From assembly GCF_004010155.1 (NCBI RefSeq), contig NZ_RRYH01000015.1, forward strand, positions 62,001-126,000: a stretch of DNA of 64,000 nucleotides, written 5' to 3'. Numbering within the stretch: position 1 is the first letter of the stretch; each line of letters begins with the position of its first letter. A program made the translations under genes and the position numbers. The DNA comes from Solirhodobacter olei (GTDB taxonomy: Bacteria; Pseudomonadota; Alphaproteobacteria; Rhodobacterales; Rhodobacteraceae). The notes beneath the pieces are model-generated. The model saw only the letters and a program-made list of their open reading frames with translations. It was not told where the DNA came from and made no database searches. This document shows, one piece after another, positions 61,111 to 64,000 of the stretch.

Positions 61111-62913
61111 TCAGGCATCCGCGTCGGCGGCCACAAGATGTCCGTCGCCGACATCGACGAGGGGAACGCGGACCGGCTCATCCCCGAGCTTGCGGACGGG
61201 GCTGGGAATCTCGCCCAGCATGCGCGGGAAGGCCTCGCGGCGATGTTCCGGGTCAGGGACCGGCACCGCTTCGATCAGCCGGCGCGTGTAGGGGTGGCGC
61301 GGGTTCGAGAAGATCTGCGAACAGCGCCCCATCTCCACGATCTGGCCCAGATACATGACCGCGATCCGGTCGGAGATATTCTCCACCACCGCCATGTCGT
61401 GCGAAATGAACATGTAGGAGATGCCGAACTCTGCCTGAAGCTCCTTCAGAAGATCGAGCACCCGCGCCTGCACCGAGACGTCGAGGGCCGAGACACTCTC
61501 GTCCGCCACGATCAGCTTGGGCCGAAGCGCAAGCGCCCGGGCAATGCATATGCGCTGCCGCTGCCCGCCGGAGAATTCATGCGGATACCGGGTCATCTGG
61601 TCGGCCGAGAGGCCGACGCGGTTGAAAAGGCCCGCCACCCGGTCGAGGCGCTCGGCGGGATCGCCGATGCCGTGGATGTCGAGCGGCTCGCGCACCAGAT
61701 CGCCGACCGTCATCCGCGGGTCGAGGGAGGCGAACGGGTCCTGGAAGATCATCTGCACATCGCGCCGCAGCGCCAGACGCTCGCGCGCATCGCGGGCGGA
61801 CATGTTGCGGCCGTCGAGCACCAGATCGCCGGTGTAGGGCACGAGGCCCGCGATCGCCTTGGCGGTGGTGGACTTGCCGCAGCCGGATTCGCCCACGACC
61901 GAGAACGTCTCGCGGCGGCCGATCTCGAGAGAGATGCCTTCGACGGCGTGGACCCGGCGGTCCACCTGGCCGAAGAAGCCGCCGTGCAGGTCGAAGCGGA
62001 CCGTCAGGTCGTCGACCGAAAGAAGCGGATCCGCCTTCGGGGCGGGCACGGGCGCCGCCGGCGCCTGGGCCCCGACGCGGATGCGCGGAACGGCGGCCAG
62101 CAGCTCTCGCGTATAGGGTTGGGAGGGTTCGCGGAACAGGCTGCGGATGTTGTTCTGCTCGACCATCTTTCCGTCGCGCAGGATGATCACGCGGTCGGCC
62201 GTTTCGGCGACGACGCCCATGTCGTGGGTGATCAGGATGATCGCAGTGCCCATTTCCTGCTGCAGATCCTTCAGCAGCTGCAGGATCTGCGCCTGCACGG
62301 TCACGTCGAGCGCGGTTGTCGGCTCGTCCGCGATCAGCACGTCGGGCTTGAGGGCGAGCGCCATGGCAATCATGACCCGCTGGCGCATGCCGCCGGAAAG
62401 CTCGTGGGGATATTGCGTCAGGCGGCTGGCCGCCTCGGGGATACGGACGGCCTCGAGCGCCTCGATCGCGCGGGCGCGGGCGGCGGCGCGGCCGAGCGGC
62501 TCATGCGCCTGGATCGCCTCGATAAGCTGGCGGCCGATGGTCAGGACCGGGTTCAGCGAGGTCATCGGCTCCTGGAAGATCATCGCGATCCGGCTGCCGC
62601 GGATCTGGCGCATCCGCCCCTCGCCCAGCTGGGCGAGGTCGATGTCGCCCAGCATCACCGAGCCGGCGGAGATCTTTGCGGCGGGCCTGGGCAGGAGGCC
62701 CATGATCGCGAGCGATGTCATCGACTTGCCGGAGCCGGATTCGCCGGCGAGCGCCAGCGTCTCGCCGCGGCGCAGCTCGAAGCTGAGGCCGGAGACGACC
62801 GGCCTCGGCCCGTCCTCGCTGCCGACGACGACGGTCAGCCCGCTGACGGACAGGACGGGGGGATCAGCCGGCATCGCGATGCCGGCTGAAGCGCTGGACT
62901 GTGGCTGGTTCAT
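61111..62913 (-). CDS. Oligopeptide/dipeptide-type ABC transporter ATPase, DppD-DppF fusion
   Basis: A 600-residue protein with two complete nucleotide-binding domains. NBD1 (about 20-280) has Walker A GESGSGKS (57-64), FQEPMTSLNP, LSGGMRQRVMIAM and IADEPTTALDV. NBD2 (about 305-560) has GESGCGKSTTAK, FQDPFASLDP, FSGGQRQRICIARAL and VADESVSALDV. Each ends with the oligopeptide-family HPYTRRL-like tail. Fused DppD/DppF ATPases are common in alphaproteobacteria. It overlaps the amidase gene by ATGA, so it is in an amide-uptake operon; the permeases should lie beyond the window. Confidence 0.93.
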   Translation of the reverse strand: MNQPQSSASAGIAMPADPPVLSVSGLTVVVGSEDGPRPVVSGLSFELRRGETLALAGESGSGKSMTSLAIMGLLPRPAAKISAGSVMLGDIDLAQLGEGRMRQIRGSRIAMIFQEPMTSLNPVLTIGRQLIEAIQAHEPLGRAAARARAIEALEAVRIPEAASRLTQYPHELSGGMRQRVMIAMALALKPDVLIADEPTTALDVTVQAQILQLLKDLQQEMGTAIILITHDMGVVAETADRVIILRDGKMVEQNNIRSLFREPSQPYTRELLAAVPRIRVGAQAPAAPVPAPKADPLLSVDDLTVRFDLHGGFFGQVDRRVHAVEGISLEIGRRETFSVVGESGCGKSTTAKAIAGLVPYTGDLVLDGRNMSARDARERLALRRDVQMIFQDPFASLDPRMTVGDLVREPLDIHGIGDPAERLDRVAGLFNRVGLSADQMTRYPHEFSGGQRQRICIARALALRPKLIVADESVSALDVSVQARVLDLLKELQAEFGISYMFISHDMAVVENISDRIAVMYLGQIVEMGRCSQIFSNPRHPYTRRLIEAVPVPDPEHRREAFPRMLGEIPSPVRKLGDEPVRVPLVDVGDGHLVAADADA

Positions 62914-63854
62914 TCAAACACACAGCGTGGAAAGTAGAACGAGACGACCCAGTTCGGCATGTCGACGATCTCGCTGATGCGCAGGTCGCCGCAGACGGAG
63001 CAGAGCATATAGGCCTCCACCGGCGCGATGTTGTAGCGCCCGGCGAGCAGGTCGACCATTTGCGAGACCGCCGCCTTCGCCCCGGCCATCAGGTCGGCGC
63101 CGACGCCGGTGGTGACCTCGTAGCCCTTCGCGTCGAGGTGGCGCGTGACCGGCCCCGGCGTGGTGAAGCGCGGCATGGCGAGGTTCGCCTGCTTCTCCAG
63201 CTCGAAAGTCAGCACCGCGTTCATCGGGCTTTCGATCGCGGTCCCGCAGACTTCGCCATCGCCCTGGGCGGCATGCGTGTCGCCCACCGAGAAGAGCGCG
63301 CCCGCCACCTCGACCGGCAGATAGAGGACCGTGCCGGCGGAGAGATCGCGGATGTCGAGATTGCCGCCCACCCGGCGCGGGGGGACCACCGAATGCAGCC
63401 CCGGCTCCGCCAGCGCATTGCCGATGGTGCCGGCGAACGCCTTCAGCGGAACCCGCGCGTTCTTTCCGAAGAGCGCGGGCTCCATGGACCCCTTGTCATA
63501 GGACCAGATGTTCAGCGCCGGATCCTTGAAGTCATCGGCCAGAAGGCCGAAGCCCGGAATGTTCGCGGTCCAGCCGAAGCCGGAGGGCTTGAACTCCTCG
63601 ATGGTGATCTTCAGCGCGTCGCCGGGCTCCGCGCCATCGACGAAGATCGGCCCGGTGACCGGGTTGATCTTGTCGAAGGACAGCGTCGCGATATCGGCGG
63701 CTGTGCTTTTCGCGGTCAGCTGGCCGCCCGAGGAATCCACGCATTCGAACTCGACCGTGGTGCCGGGCGCAATGCGCCCGGCAGGTTCGATCGAATTGTC
63801 CCAGCCGAAGTGATGATGGTGGCTGTGGATCGTGTAGTCACACTTAGTGCACAT
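62910..63854 (-). CDS. Acetamidase/formamidase family protein
   Basis: A 314-residue FmdA/AmdA amidase that hydrolyses short amides such as formamide or acetamide. Visible are HSHHHHFGWDNSIEP at the start, FVDGAEPGDALKI, FSVGDTHAAQGDGEVCGTAIE and MLCSVCGDLRISEIVDMPN. No signal peptide. It lies between a solute-binding-protein gene and an oligopeptide-type ATPase and overlaps both (11 bases and ATGA). This suggests the ABC system imports the amide substrate. Which amide is not determined. Confidence 0.92.
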   Translation of the reverse strand: MCTKCDYTIHSHHHHFGWDNSIEPAGRIAPGTTVEFECVDSSGGQLTAKSTAADIATLSFDKINPVTGPIFVDGAEPGDALKITIEEFKPSGFGWTANIPGFGLLADDFKDPALNIWSYDKGSMEPALFGKNARVPLKAFAGTIGNALAEPGLHSVVPPRRVGGNLDIRDLSAGTVLYLPVEVAGALFSVGDTHAAQGDGEVCGTAIESPMNAVLTFELEKQANLAMPRFTTPGPVTRHLDAKGYEVTTGVGADLMAGAKAAVSQMVDLLAGRYNIAPVEAYMLCSVCGDLRISEIVDMPNWVVSFYFPRCVFE

Positions 63855-64000
63855 TCTTCACCCAGATATTGTTGTAGTTCACCGGGATGTTGATCGGGTC
63901 GGCGTAGAGGGCGTCCGGCCCGGCCATGCGGTCGGAGCGCATCGTGTAGTGCTTCTCGTGGAAGACCGAGACCCAGGGCGCTTCCTTCACGACCTTGGCG
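63844..64000 (-). CDS. C-terminal end of a probable ABC solute-binding protein (partial)
   Basis: The last 51 residues of a minus-strand gene run in from the window edge (in frame from 63999), ending IWVKNVH before a TAA at 63844-63846. The visible tail includes VFHEKHYTMRSDRMAGPDA and PINIPVNYNNIWVK, which look like the end of an extended periplasmic solute-binding protein of the oligopeptide family. Context (an amidase and a DppDF-like ATPase downstream, overlapping by 11 bases) agrees. Identity stays tentative because only the tail is seen. Confidence 0.6.
   Translation of the reverse strand, partial: AKVVKEAPWVSVFHEKHYTMRSDRMAGPDALYADPINIPVNYNNIWVKNVH

Noticed and set aside
59732-62889. 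Long plus-strand frames across the pirin gene and the DppDF-like gene
   Set aside because: They mirror strong minus-strand genes. The translations show no domain and no ribosome site.

Overview
The window is GC-rich, densely packed DNA whose gene families and operons point to an alphaproteobacterium, most likely of the Rhodobacteraceae. Pointers are the aerobic (cobG/cobF/cobN) cobalamin pathway, a Rhizobium-type rhaDI/rhaRSTPQUK rhamnose locus, chains of ATGA stop/start overlaps and strong AGGAGG-type ribosome sites. No rRNA, tRNA, CRISPR array, insertion sequence or phage gene was recognised.

Layout. (1) 1-2317: a GT2 glycosyltransferase, a YdjC/ChbG-type deacetylase and a GtrA-like membrane protein, overlapping head to tail. 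They look like a polyprenyl-phosphate sugar modification unit. (2) 2508-26509: a cobalamin island. A B12-riboswitch-controlled nickel/cobalt permease is followed by the nucleotide-loop genes cobS-cobT-cobU. Next come a histidine phosphatase, an L-threonine kinase, cobD and a fused cobC-bluB, then cobQ and cobO. A second B12 riboswitch precedes DUF1636-cobW-cobN-cobG-cobH-cobI-cobJ, with cobK inverted, then cobL-cobE-cobM-cobB-cobA-cobF. Together these cover most steps from uroporphyrinogen III to adenosylcobalamin, including the lower ligand and the aminopropanol linker. The CobS/CobT chelatase subunits and CobR are not in the window. (3) 26534-29203: a DUF1501/DUF1800 pair with a Tat signal. 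(4) 29395-40109: L-rhamnose import and catabolism, with divergent rhaDI and rhaRSTPQUK around a shared operator region.

(5) 40177-44713: a large chemoreceptor and a PLP-dependent decarboxylase. (6) 44936-52445: two YddA/SbmA-type ABC half-transporters flank an overlapping GH3 beta-glucosidase and GH144-like glucanase, probably for beta-1,2-glucan. (7) 52553-59527: a 2-oxoacid:ferredoxin oxidoreductase operon (porG-porA-porB, then a GltD-like flavoprotein fused to a ferredoxin domain) followed by phosphoenolpyruvate synthase, with an FNR-like dyad upstream. This would interconvert acetyl-CoA, pyruvate and PEP with NAD(P)H. (8) 59870-64000: a pirin, then an oligopeptide/amide-type ABC ATPase, an acetamidase/formamidase and the end of a probable solute-binding protein.

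Functions are read from protein families and motifs by eye; no database search was run. Starts were chosen from ribosome-binding sites, stop/start overlaps and family lengths. The most notable points are the cobC-bluB fusion, the glycolipid-deacetylation trio, the apparently cytoplasmic beta-glucan pair beside unusual ABC proteins, and the POR/GltD/PEP-synthase operon.
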